Positions 1-6,301 of a DNA stretch of 7,999 bases are shown in pieces. The DNA comes from Deltaproteobacteria bacterium (GTDB taxonomy: Bacteria > Desulfobacterota > Desulfobacteria > Desulfobacterales > Desulfobacteraceae). The translations under genes and the position numbers were made by a program. A model generated the notes under the pieces. That model had not been told where the DNA came from, searched no databases, and saw nothing but the letters and a program-made list of their open reading frames with translations. Each line of letters opens with the position of its first letter. The first letter of the stretch is position 1. Where the stretch lies: NCBI GenBank assembly GCA_003647385.1, contig QMMT01000067.1:1-7999 (forward strand), written 5' to 3'.

Positions 1-473
1 ACCATGGAGGCTGCTCCCACTGCATTGCCTTTAAAATGACAATTTTCACACTGGTGGTCTCTTCCGGACGCTATTGCCTGATGGGATGGTAATGCCATTC
101 CAGACGCAAAGGTACCACTGAAGATAATGTTTCCCGATTCAGGATTTCTACCGGGAATCCCTCCTTTTATATGACAGGCATTGCAGGAAACCCTTGTGTG
201 GGCATCATGAAGGATTTTTTCATCATGGAGTGCATGACATTGACGGCAGTCAACAGGGCTAAAGACAAGTTGCTCATGATCTTCTTTCTCTGCCTGGGCA
301 TGACATTCAAGGCACCCTATGTCCGTATGAACGGATACTGCATGATCAGCCGCCATTTCCTCGTGGCATTCCATGCACTGATCTGTGGCGTAGGCAGGGC
401 TGTTCGTTCCACATGCAAATAAAAGCAAAGCACTGAAGGTGGTGGTCAATGGTCTTTTCATGGATCGTATCAT
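1..473 (-). CDS. Multihaem c-type cytochrome, exported, 3' end outside window
   Basis: Seen: a stop-free minus-strand frame runs from an ATG at 473 to the left window edge (157 complete codons, no stop reached). It has five CxxCH haem c attachment sites at residues 33-37, 54-58, 76-80, 97-101 and 142-146. The N-terminus is a signal peptide: basic start (MIRSMKRP), hydrophobic core (FSALLLFA), and an A-Y-A signal peptidase I site at residues 27-29. The core also ends in LFAC-G (Cys21), a weak lipobox, so a lipid anchor is possible. The ATG at 473 shares one base with the lipB stop (TGATG) and gives the fuller basic N-terminus; an in-frame ATG at 461 is the alternative, and neither has a clear Shine-Dalgarno. 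Spare His residues between the haem sites could be sixth ligands for bis-His haems. Inference: periplasmic electron carrier or subunit of a redox complex. The family (cytochrome c3-like or other) cannot be fixed from a partial gene. The cytochrome call is firm, the role open. Confidence 0.88.
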   Translation of the reverse strand, partial: MIRSMKRPLTTTFSALLLFACGTNSPAYATDQCMECHEEMAADHAVSVHTDIGCLECHAQAEKEDHEQLVFSPVDCRQCHALHDEKILHDAHTRVSCNACHIKGGIPGRNPESGNIIFSGTFASGMALPSHQAIASGRDHQCENCHFKGNAVGAASM

Positions 474-1147
474 CAAATATTGTTCTTTGATGGATGTTGC
501 AAGCTATAACCAAAGTGATTACGAAAACTTTGAACAAACCGCTTTTTAACCACTGTAAGATCCACTGAAACCCCCAGTTCTTTTTCCATGGAAGTCATGA
601 TCTCGCCCGGATGGCCGCAGGGAACGATCCATTGAAATGAATTCAAGTCCGTATTGACATTGAGTCCCACCCCATGGGAGGTAATCATTTTTTTAACAGC
701 AATCCCGATACTGGCGATCTTTTTTCCCGCTACCCAGATGCCGGGCTGGCCTTTCTTGAAAATGGGGTTAAGACCATATTCCGTCAGCAGGTCGGCCACT
801 GCCTTTAAAAAGGTCTGAACATACCAGTGAAGATCCATGTTATAAAGTTTGATGATGGGGTACGCGATCATTTGCCCCGGCCCGTGAAAAGTAGCCTTGC
901 CGCCGCGGTCGGTTTCAAACAAAGATATGCCCTGGTTGCGCAAAAGCGTCTTTGAGATACAAAGATCGCTTAAGTCACCACTGCTGCCGATGGTGACCAC
1001 GGAAGGGTGTTCGACTAAAATCAGCCGGTCATGACTATCCCCAATCCTGCGCTCTTCAATGAAGCACTTTTGGCGGGCATAGGCTGTGGCATAGTCTAAA
1101 CATCCCCAGTCCTGCACCTCTATTTGTTTTTCTTTTACTGAAATCAT
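473..1147 (-). CDS. lipB: Octanoyl-[ACP]:protein N-octanoyltransferase (LipB)
   Basis: The 224-residue product matches the usual LipB length. LipB moves octanoate from octanoyl-ACP to the lipoyl-domain lysine of E2 (or glycine cleavage H) proteins in the cytoplasm; lipoyl synthase LipA then inserts sulfur. Seen: the RGGKATFHGPGQ block at 81-92, the AGKKIASIG block at 140-148 with the predicted catalytic Lys143, GLNVN at 161-165, and the PCG motif with the predicted nucleophile Cys177. The Cys/Lys pair is the established catalytic dyad of this family. The start lies 12 nt after the lpd stop and has no recognisable Shine-Dalgarno, so translation may depend on upstream ribosomes. The stop overlaps the possible start of the cytochrome gene by one base. 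Context: it sits directly after the lipoyl-bearing E2 and the E3, its likely clients; lipA is not in the window. Confidence 0.96.
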   Translation of the reverse strand: MISVKEKQIEVQDWGCLDYATAYARQKCFIEERRIGDSHDRLILVEHPSVVTIGSSGDLSDLCISKTLLRNQGISLFETDRGGKATFHGPGQMIAYPIIKLYNMDLHWYVQTFLKAVADLLTEYGLNPIFKKGQPGIWVAGKKIASIGIAVKKMITSHGVGLNVNTDLNSFQWIVPCGHPGEIMTSMEKELGVSVDLTVVKKRFVQSFRNHFGYSLQHPSKNNI

Positions 1148-1159
1148 TCAAAGTATTTG

Positions 1160-2530
1160 CTATCGTTTCGGAAGATACAGAGCCCATCCTTCGGCATCTC
1201 TGGCTGCATCCACCATATTTTCTGAAAATGTCGGGTGTACCCGGATGCCGGATGCAAGTTCCGCTATGGTATACTCAAACTGCATGGCCACCACGGCCTC
1301 TCCGATCAATTCATTGGCGTTCGGCCCCACAATATGGACACCCAGGATTTTTCCATATTGATCATCCGATACTACCTTTACCGACCCTTTTATTTCATTG
1401 ACTGCCATGGCCAATCCATTGATAGAATAAGGAAATTCTCCCACGGTAACGTCCAGATCCAGATCCTCTGCCTCCTCTTCGGTCAGTCCCACCGAGGCCA
1501 CTTCCGGAAAACTCCAGACACCTCTGGGGACCAGGTTAAAAGGAAACGGTTTGGAAAGACCCATAATATTTTGTGCAGCAGTAATCCCCATGGCTGAAGC
1601 GGCATGGCTTTGCAGGGTACCGCCGGCTGCATCGCCGATAGCATATATTCCCTGCGCGGATGTCTGAAGGTGGTCATCTACCTGGATACTCCTGTCTTCT
1701 TTGAGCAAAACTCCGGCAGTATCAAGTCCCAGATTCTCGGTATTGGGTATTCTTGGTGCACAAAGCACTCTTTCCACCGTCACAGCCGTGTCTTTTGATC
1801 CGGTCAGGCTACAGGTAAATCCATTTCCCTCAGGTTCCACAGATGTAAGTTTTTGACCCAAAGATAATTTCAGGCCGTCTTCTCTTAATACCTGCGCCAG
1901 TCGCTGACTTGAATCCGGGTCCTCCCGGGGTAGTATTCGACGGCTCTGCGCTGCAAGGCAGACTTTGCTGCCGAAATGAATAAAAATACTTGCCATTTCA
2001 ACTTCCACAGGTCCGGCGCCATAAATCAGAACAGATGAGGGTATTTTTTGTAAGTCAAATGCCTGGTCCGTTGTAAGCAACGCATCTTCTAACCCTGGAA
2101 TATCAGGCAATGCCATACGGCTGCCAGTGGCAAGAATATAGTTTTTTGCCTGATAAACGATACCTTTTACATCAATTTTTTTAGGGCTTTTAAAAATAGC
2201 CCTGCCCTTAATTACGTCTACACCATGGTTGCCCAACAAGGCCTCCATACCCATTCGGATATCACTACTGACCCCATTTTTACGGTCCACGATTGTTTGA
2301 AAATCAATGCCGTCAACTTTAGCCTGAATGCCAAAATCACTTGCCCCTTGAATTCTCCGAAGCGTATCGGCGGCTCTCAGCCATACTTTGACAGGAATGC
2401 AGCCCAGGTTGACACAGGTACCGCCAAGGGTATCGGCTTCCACTAAAGCCACTTTGGCGGTAAGTTGTGCAGCCCTGATAGCGGCCGCGTATCCTCCGGG
2501 TCCCCCGCCGATTATGATCACATCATACAT
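1160..2530 (-). CDS. lpdA: Dihydrolipoamide dehydrogenase (E3), atypical nucleotide-binding motif
   Basis: This 456-residue flavoprotein disulfide reductase is predicted to re-oxidise the dihydrolipoyl group of E2 and reduce a pyridine nucleotide. Seen: FAD motif GGGPGG at 8-13 with Glu31 closing the second strand, redox disulfide Cys39-Cys44 in GGTCVNLGC, ATG motif at 134-136, second FAD motif GD at 299-300, and a C-terminal HPTFSE (432-437) giving the catalytic His432/Glu437 pair. Length and C-terminus fit Lpd. Odd: the nucleotide-binding motif reads GAGPVEVE (171-178), with Glu176 where the third Gly is usual. The position that holds the NAD-ribose-binding acidic residue is Ala194, followed by Q-S-R-R. 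After the second Cys the text is IPVKVW rather than IPSK. A Shine-Dalgarno GAGGT (2536-2540) lies 5 nt before the ATG. It follows E2 by 36 nt and precedes lipB by 12 nt. The E3 role is well supported, the coenzyme uncertain. Confidence 0.95.
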   Translation of the reverse strand: MYDVIIIGGGPGGYAAAIRAAQLTAKVALVEADTLGGTCVNLGCIPVKVWLRAADTLRRIQGASDFGIQAKVDGIDFQTIVDRKNGVSSDIRMGMEALLGNHGVDVIKGRAIFKSPKKIDVKGIVYQAKNYILATGSRMALPDIPGLEDALLTTDQAFDLQKIPSSVLIYGAGPVEVEMASIFIHFGSKVCLAAQSRRILPREDPDSSQRLAQVLREDGLKLSLGQKLTSVEPEGNGFTCSLTGSKDTAVTVERVLCAPRIPNTENLGLDTAGVLLKEDRSIQVDDHLQTSAQGIYAIGDAAGGTLQSHAASAMGITAAQNIMGLSKPFPFNLVPRGVWSFPEVASVGLTEEEAEDLDLDVTVGEFPYSINGLAMAVNEIKGSVKVVSDDQYGKILGVHIVGPNANELIGEAVVAMQFEYTIAELASGIRVHPTFSENMVDAARDAEGWALYLPKR

Positions 2531-2566
2531 AAATTACCTCATTTGTATTAAATTTTTATTCATTGC

Positions 2567-3799
2567 TTACAGCATCAACAGAGGGTCTTCGATCATTTGG
2601 GTCAAGGTTTTCAGGAACATGGCACCGGGGGCGCCATCAATGATACGGTGATCAAAGGTCAGACTTAGAGAAATACGCGGGTCTACAACCACTTCATTGT
2701 TTTTGACCCAGGGTTTTTCCACAATCCGGCCCAATCCCAAAATAGCGCTTTCCGGAAAATTGACAATGGGCGTAAAATGGTCCACTCCCCAGGCACCCAG
2801 ATTGGTAATTGTGAAGGTACCGCCCTGGAGGTCGTCCGGCAGCAGGGAATTTTGTTTTGCCTTCTCCACCAGTTGACCCAGTTCTTTTGCAATAGCCATG
2901 ATGGAGAGGGTATCTGCATTGCGAATTTTAGGAACAATCAGCCCGTTGCCCAGGTCCATAGCCAGTCCGACATGAACCTGTTTCCAGACGTTTATGACAT
3001 CTCCATCCACTGATGCATTCATGGTGGGGTGTTGGCGCAGGGCCATTGCCACAGCTTTGATTATGATGGCGTTGTAAGAGATCTTTGTTTCGCCGGGGTC
3101 AAGGATTGTATTCCTGCAGTTGCGAACTGTTTGCATCCCTTTGGCAGATGCTTCTGTTTGCAATGTAAGCTGGGCCTGGGTGCTCAAACTTAAGTGCATG
3201 TTTTTGAAAATGATTTTCCGTATCCCCTGGATAGGAATTTCATCCGCCACAGTAAGCAGGGGATCAGAGTCGGAAGTCGCCGGAGGTGCCTGCTTCGGTG
3301 CTGCCAGGGCCTGATGGATATCCGTCTCAATGATACGGCCTCCCGGTCCGGTTCCGGAAATATTTGCCAGATCCAGTCCGTGCTCTTTGGCCATACGCCG
3401 CGCCAGAGGAGAAGAGATAATACGGCCTCCTGATTGTGGTGGGGCAGCTTTTGTGGCCGCAGGAACCGTATGGTCCGCCTGATCTTCTGGTTGATCCTCC
3501 GGTTGTCCGGCTGCCGCTCCAGATTCTACAGGGTGCTCTTTTTGCAACACTGCCAATTCCGTCTCATCCGCCGCCACATACCCGATAACCTGGGAAACCT
3601 GAATCATGGTGCCAAGTGACGCCAGGGGATAAATGATACCGTCAGCGGGAGAGACAATCTCAAAGGAGACTTTATCGGTTTCGATAACGGCAACCGTCTC
3701 TTCAGCCGCAACCGCCTGACCGGCATTAAACGACCATTTCACCAGTTTTGCTTCCTCCATGGTCAGCCCGAGCTTTGGTATTTTAATTTCTATCGCCAT
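2567..3799 (-). CDS. Dihydrolipoamide acyltransferase (E2) of a 2-oxoacid/acetoin dehydrogenase complex
   Basis: This 410-residue E2 core protein transfers the acyl group made by E1 to CoA through its swinging lipoyl arm. Seen: one N-terminal lipoyl domain (about 2-77) with the ETDKVSFE loop, Lys43 being the lipoylated residue; a flexible Ala/Pro/acid-rich linker (about 80-125) containing a doubled PEDQ; a peripheral subunit-binding domain (about 127-163, from SSPLARRMA to GTGPGGRI) that docks E1 or E3; a second linker; and the catalytic domain (about 187-410) with DHRIIDG at 383-389, His384 and Asp388 being the predicted catalytic residues. A single lipoyl domain is common in Aco-type E2s. 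A Shine-Dalgarno AGGAG (3805-3809) overlaps the E1-beta stop codon, 5 nt from the ATG. The acyl specificity (acetyl, branched-chain or other) cannot be read from the sequence. LipB two genes downstream is the likely supplier of its lipoyl precursor. Confidence 0.95.
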   Translation of the reverse strand: MAIEIKIPKLGLTMEEAKLVKWSFNAGQAVAAEETVAVIETDKVSFEIVSPADGIIYPLASLGTMIQVSQVIGYVAADETELAVLQKEHPVESGAAAGQPEDQPEDQADHTVPAATKAAPPQSGGRIISSPLARRMAKEHGLDLANISGTGPGGRIIETDIHQALAAPKQAPPATSDSDPLLTVADEIPIQGIRKIIFKNMHLSLSTQAQLTLQTEASAKGMQTVRNCRNTILDPGETKISYNAIIIKAVAMALRQHPTMNASVDGDVINVWKQVHVGLAMDLGNGLIVPKIRNADTLSIMAIAKELGQLVEKAKQNSLLPDDLQGGTFTITNLGAWGVDHFTPIVNFPESAILGLGRIVEKPWVKNNEVVVDPRISLSLTFDHRIIDGAPGAMFLKTLTQMIEDPLLML

Positions 3800-3807
3800 G
3801 TGTGCTC

Positions 3808-4788
3808 CTATCTATATGTTACCGCTTTAACTGCCGTGACCACATCAGACACCTTGGGTAGACAATAATCTTCCAACCCCGGAGAAAAGGGGATGGGTAC
3901 GTCTCTTGCCGCTACTCGTTTGATGGGTGCATCCAGATAGTCGAATAATTCTTCCTGTATGCGGGCAGCGAGCTCGGCTCCATAACCACCGGTCAGACAG
4001 GCTTCGTGTACAACGACAACCCGGTTGGTCTTGCGGATGGATTGGGACACCGTTTCCATATCCAAAGGTTTAAGGGTTCTTAGATCGACAATTTCAGCCT
4101 CAATATTTTGATCAGCCAGTTCATCGGCGGCTTCCTTACACAGGTAATAGCCGGAGCCGTAGCACAAAAGTGTGACATCCTTGCCTTCACGTTTGACAGC
4201 AGCTTTTCCCAAAGGAATCAGGTAAGGTTCTTCCGGCACCACCCCCTGTTTGGCAAACAGCTGTTTGTGTTGGAAAAACATTACCGGATTATCATCGCGA
4301 ATGGCTGATTTGATCAAGCCTTTTACATCGGCAGGTTCACTGGGAATTACCACTTTCAAGCCAGGTGTATGGACAAACCAGGCCTCCAGAGATTGAGAAT
4401 GCTGGGCTGCTGCCCTTAAACCGGCCCCATCGGGACACCACAACACCATTGGCACCTTTACCTGGCCACCCAGCATGTAACGAATTTTAGCAGCCTGATT
4501 GCATAATTCGTCCATGCAGCAAGTGACAAAATCAGAAAAATGCATATCAACAATGGGCCGCATACCGGTTATCGCTGCGCCCAAACCCACCCCGGCAATG
4601 GCGGATTCACTAATAGGCGCATCAATGATTCGACCGGGAAAACTTTTTGGAAGCCCTTTAAACTGACCGAAAATTCCTTCATGGGAGACCAGGTCTTCAC
4701 CAATAATAAAAACACTTTCATCATTGGCCATTTCTTCATGAAGTGCTTCGGCAAGTGCTGCAGACGCGCTGATTATTCTTTCACTCAT
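3808..4788 (-). CDS. acoB: Thiamine-diphosphate 2-oxoacid/acetoin dehydrogenase E1, beta subunit
   Basis: The 326-residue product has the usual length of E1-beta (AcoB/PdhB). It pairs with E1-alpha as an alpha2beta2 enzyme that binds ThDP at the subunit interface. Seen: transketolase-type pyrimidine-binding domain (about 5-180) with GEDL at 30-33 and DAPISE at 56-61, where Glu61 is the expected ThDP-activating glutamate; the AAQHSQSLE block at 127-135, typical of AcoB-like proteins; and the transketolase C-terminal domain (about 200-320) with HEACLTGG at 261-268 and PGLEDYCLP near the end. Odd: the strand before GAG reads VLWCPDGAG, with Trp117 where relatives usually carry Arg. The start overlaps the E1-alpha stop by 4 nt (ATGA), and a strong Shine-Dalgarno lies inside the upstream gene. 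The E1-beta assignment is firm. The symbol acoB is by similarity, and a pyruvate or branched-chain substrate is equally possible. Confidence 0.93.
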   Translation of the reverse strand: MSERIISASAALAEALHEEMANDESVFIIGEDLVSHEGIFGQFKGLPKSFPGRIIDAPISESAIAGVGLGAAITGMRPIVDMHFSDFVTCCMDELCNQAAKIRYMLGGQVKVPMVLWCPDGAGLRAAAQHSQSLEAWFVHTPGLKVVIPSEPADVKGLIKSAIRDDNPVMFFQHKQLFAKQGVVPEEPYLIPLGKAAVKREGKDVTLLCYGSGYYLCKEAADELADQNIEAEIVDLRTLKPLDMETVSQSIRKTNRVVVVHEACLTGGYGAELAARIQEELFDYLDAPIKRVAARDVPIPFSPGLEDYCLPKVSDVVTAVKAVTYR

Positions 4789-5774
4789 GATGGAGAGCCT
4801 CCTTTTGACGGGGTTACGAAGAGATCTTCCAATGCCTCTTTTGGTTCAGGGAATGGACTGTCCTTGGCAAAGGCAACAGCGTCGTTAATCTCTTCCGCCA
4901 CATCATTCCATATTTTTTCAAGACTACTTTTGTTCGACTTTTTATTTTTGAGCAAATATTTAGAAAACAGATCAATGGGATCATTTTTCTTCTGCCATTT
5001 ACCAACGTCTGCTTTTGTTCGGTATTTTTGTGGATCACCCTCAAAATGGCCACGGATACGATAAGTTTTGTTTTCGATAAACGTGGGCCCTTCTCCCTTG
5101 CGCGCGCGGTCAATCGCTTTCATCGCCGCTTTTCTTACGGCAAGCAGATTATTGCCGTCAACAGAAACACCCGGCATATTGTAGCCGGCTGCACGGGTGC
5201 TGAGATCCTTCACAGATCCGGAATCAGCTTGAGGCGTAGTTGAAGCCCACTGGTTATTTTCCACCGCAAATATGATGGGCAATTTCCAAATAGATGCCAT
5301 ATTCATTACCTCGTGAACCGGGCCCCGGTTGGAGGCGCCGTCCCCAAAAAAGCATACGGCCACCTGATCGGTTTTACGCATCTTGATGGAAAAAGCAGCG
5401 CCGGCCGTGATGGGCAAACCACCGGCCACAACACCATTTGCGCCGAGAATACCAATGGAAAAATCCGCAATGTGCATGGACCCGCCTTTGCCTTTGCAAA
5501 ACCCTGTCTTTTTTCCCAGCAGTTCAGCCGTCATCCTCTTCAAATCTGCTCCCTTGGCAATCATATGACCATGGCCTCGATGGGTAGTGGTCACATAATC
5601 ATCAGGCCGAAGACAGGAACAAACCCCCACACTGCTTGCTTCCTGGCCAATGGACAGATGGATAAAACCCGGTATTTCTCCGGCGGCAAAATATTCCCCG
5701 GCCATAGTCTCGAACTGACGAATCGTGACCATGCAGCGGTAGAGCTCCAACAAGTTTTTGGCATCTTCAACCAT
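4785..5774 (-). CDS. acoA: Thiamine-diphosphate 2-oxoacid/acetoin dehydrogenase E1, alpha subunit
   Basis: This 329-residue E1-alpha decarboxylates a 2-oxo acid (or cleaves acetoin) on ThDP and passes the acyl unit to the E2 lipoyl arm. Seen: IHLSIGQEA at 38-46, THRGHGH at 64-70, KGKGGSMHI at 94-102, GANG at 111-114, and the ThDP/Mg motif from GDG (144-146) through N149 and HE (154-155) to ENN (172-174), the family's expected spacing of about 30 residues. The loop RGHFEGDP (241-248) matches bacterial AcoA-like enzymes. It is somewhat shorter than many PdhA proteins, as AcoA proteins tend to be. Residue 152 is Pro in the motif NRGPVHE, where Thr or Ala is commoner. The ATG is set by a very good AGGAGG 5 nt upstream. 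It follows the DUF296 gene by 49 nt, the largest gap in the window. The exact substrate is unresolved; the TRAP genes upstream favour an imported acid or acetoin-like compound. Confidence 0.93.
   Translation of the reverse strand: MVEDAKNLLELYRCMVTIRQFETMAGEYFAAGEIPGFIHLSIGQEASSVGVCSCLRPDDYVTTTHRGHGHMIAKGADLKRMTAELLGKKTGFCKGKGGSMHIADFSIGILGANGVVAGGLPITAGAAFSIKMRKTDQVAVCFFGDGASNRGPVHEVMNMASIWKLPIIFAVENNQWASTTPQADSGSVKDLSTRAAGYNMPGVSVDGNNLLAVRKAAMKAIDRARKGEGPTFIENKTYRIRGHFEGDPQKYRTKADVGKWQKKNDPIDLFSKYLLKNKKSNKSSLEKIWNDVAEEINDAVAFAKDSPFPEPKEALEDLFVTPSKGGSPS
4798..4804 (-). promoter_or_regulatory. Shine-Dalgarno of E1-beta inside the end of E1-alpha
   Basis: The minus strand reads AAGGAGG within the last codons of the E1-alpha gene, 9 nt before the E1-beta ATG at 4788. 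With the 4-nt ATGA overlap it supports coupled, roughly equal synthesis of the two E1 subunits. Confidence 0.75.
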
Positions 5775-5779
5775 GCCTT

Positions 5780-5785
5780 CCTCCT
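5780..5785 (-). promoter_or_regulatory. Strong Shine-Dalgarno of E1-alpha
   Basis: The minus strand reads AGGAGG here, 5 nt before the ATG at 5774. It fixes the E1-alpha start and is among the best ribosome sites in the cluster. It lies in the largest intergenic gap (5775-5823), which otherwise holds only AT-rich sequence with no hairpin or clear promoter. Confidence 0.8.
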
Positions 5786-5823
5786 CTTTCTTCGTATAAT
5801 AAATTTCTGGTGTATATATTTGG

Positions 5824-6291
5824 TTATGAAAATGGCATAAGAACCTTCATGTCAACCTTTGGATCATATGTTCGAATCATTTTCACTCCCTGGATCTGGC
5901 TGATCATGATTTCGCAGGTGACTAGTACGGGATTTTCCCCTTTGATCAGATGACCCCCATGGACATTTCCGTCCTTGTCACTGACCAGACCGTGCAAATG
6001 GACAAAAGTTTCCCCGCTTTCTTCCTTCCCGATCATTCCTTGAGCACAAAGAAATTCCAAAGGACCATCCAATAGTTTTGGATCGCTGTAACCGCTGCCG
6101 ATTTTGTTTTTCAGGGGAACAGCGATTAAATAAGAAAATTTTTGAAGGCTTCCGATACAGCAGGTGATAACACCGGAGTCTATATCACACTGCCTGCATA
6201 CTTTTTCAATTCCTTCTATAATATCTGAACCCGGGCTTATTCTTATCATGACGACACTTGAAAGGTGTCCCTGTGAAAAGTTTATTTCCAT
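5824..6291 (-). CDS. PPC/DUF296 domain protein, putative metal-binding
   Basis: This 155-residue protein is made almost wholly of one PPC domain (DUF296), known from plant AT-hook proteins and from stand-alone bacterial proteins of unclear function. Seen: an opening strand then ISPGSDIIEGIEKVC (18-32), GVITCCIGSL (40-49), GPLEFLCAQG (76-85), and the signature FVHLH...GGHL with His98, His100 and His114, which in this family form a metal-binding site. It has no AT-hook and no signal peptide or membrane segment, so it is cytoplasmic. It is Cys-rich for its size (Cys32, 35, 44, 45, 82, 126). The Shine-Dalgarno AAGGA (6297-6301) is 5 nt before the ATG. It starts 10 nt after dctM and ends 49 nt before E1-alpha, so it is probably co-transcribed with both. 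Family recognition is fairly strong; any role (regulator, small-molecule sensor or enzyme) is conjecture. Confidence 0.85.
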   Translation of the reverse strand: MEINFSQGHLSSVVMIRISPGSDIIEGIEKVCRQCDIDSGVITCCIGSLQKFSYLIAVPLKNKIGSGYSDPKLLDGPLEFLCAQGMIGKEESGETFVHLHGLVSDKDGNVHGGHLIKGENPVLVTCEIMISQIQGVKMIRTYDPKVDMKVLMPFS

Positions 6292-6301
6292 TTTTTTCCT
6301 T

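Noticed and set aside
346..537. Minus-strand 63-codon frame with a hydrophobic start (MFKVFVITLVIAC)
   Set aside because: It overlaps the end of lipB and the start of the cytochrome gene in another frame; both of those have clear motifs, so this is a shadow.
2531..2566. Possible terminator or regulatory element in the E2-E3 gap
   Set aside because: The 36 nt are AT-rich, with no inverted repeat or T-run hairpin; they hold only the lpd ribosome site.
2683..2937. Minus-strand 84-codon frame inside E2
   Set aside because: It is an out-of-frame reading of the E2 catalytic domain with no ribosome site or motifs.
3465..3515. Short repeat in the E2 linker (PEDQ twice) as a possible mobile or tandem repeat
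   Set aside because: It is a small in-frame duplication in a flexible inter-domain linker, normal for E2 proteins.
4540..5064. Plus-strand 174-codon open frame
   Set aside because: It lies antisense across the E1-alpha/E1-beta junction, and its translation shows no domain pattern; both genes beneath it have strong family motifs.
5775..5823. Possible internal promoter (AT-rich, TATATA and TATTATA) before E1-alpha
   Set aside because: No convincing -35 hexamer at proper spacing; AT-rich spacers of this kind occur by chance. A weak promoter cannot be excluded.
5313..5840. Plus-strand 175-codon open frame
   Set aside because: It is antisense to the conserved core of E1-alpha. The translation is low in recognisable motifs and has no family resemblance.
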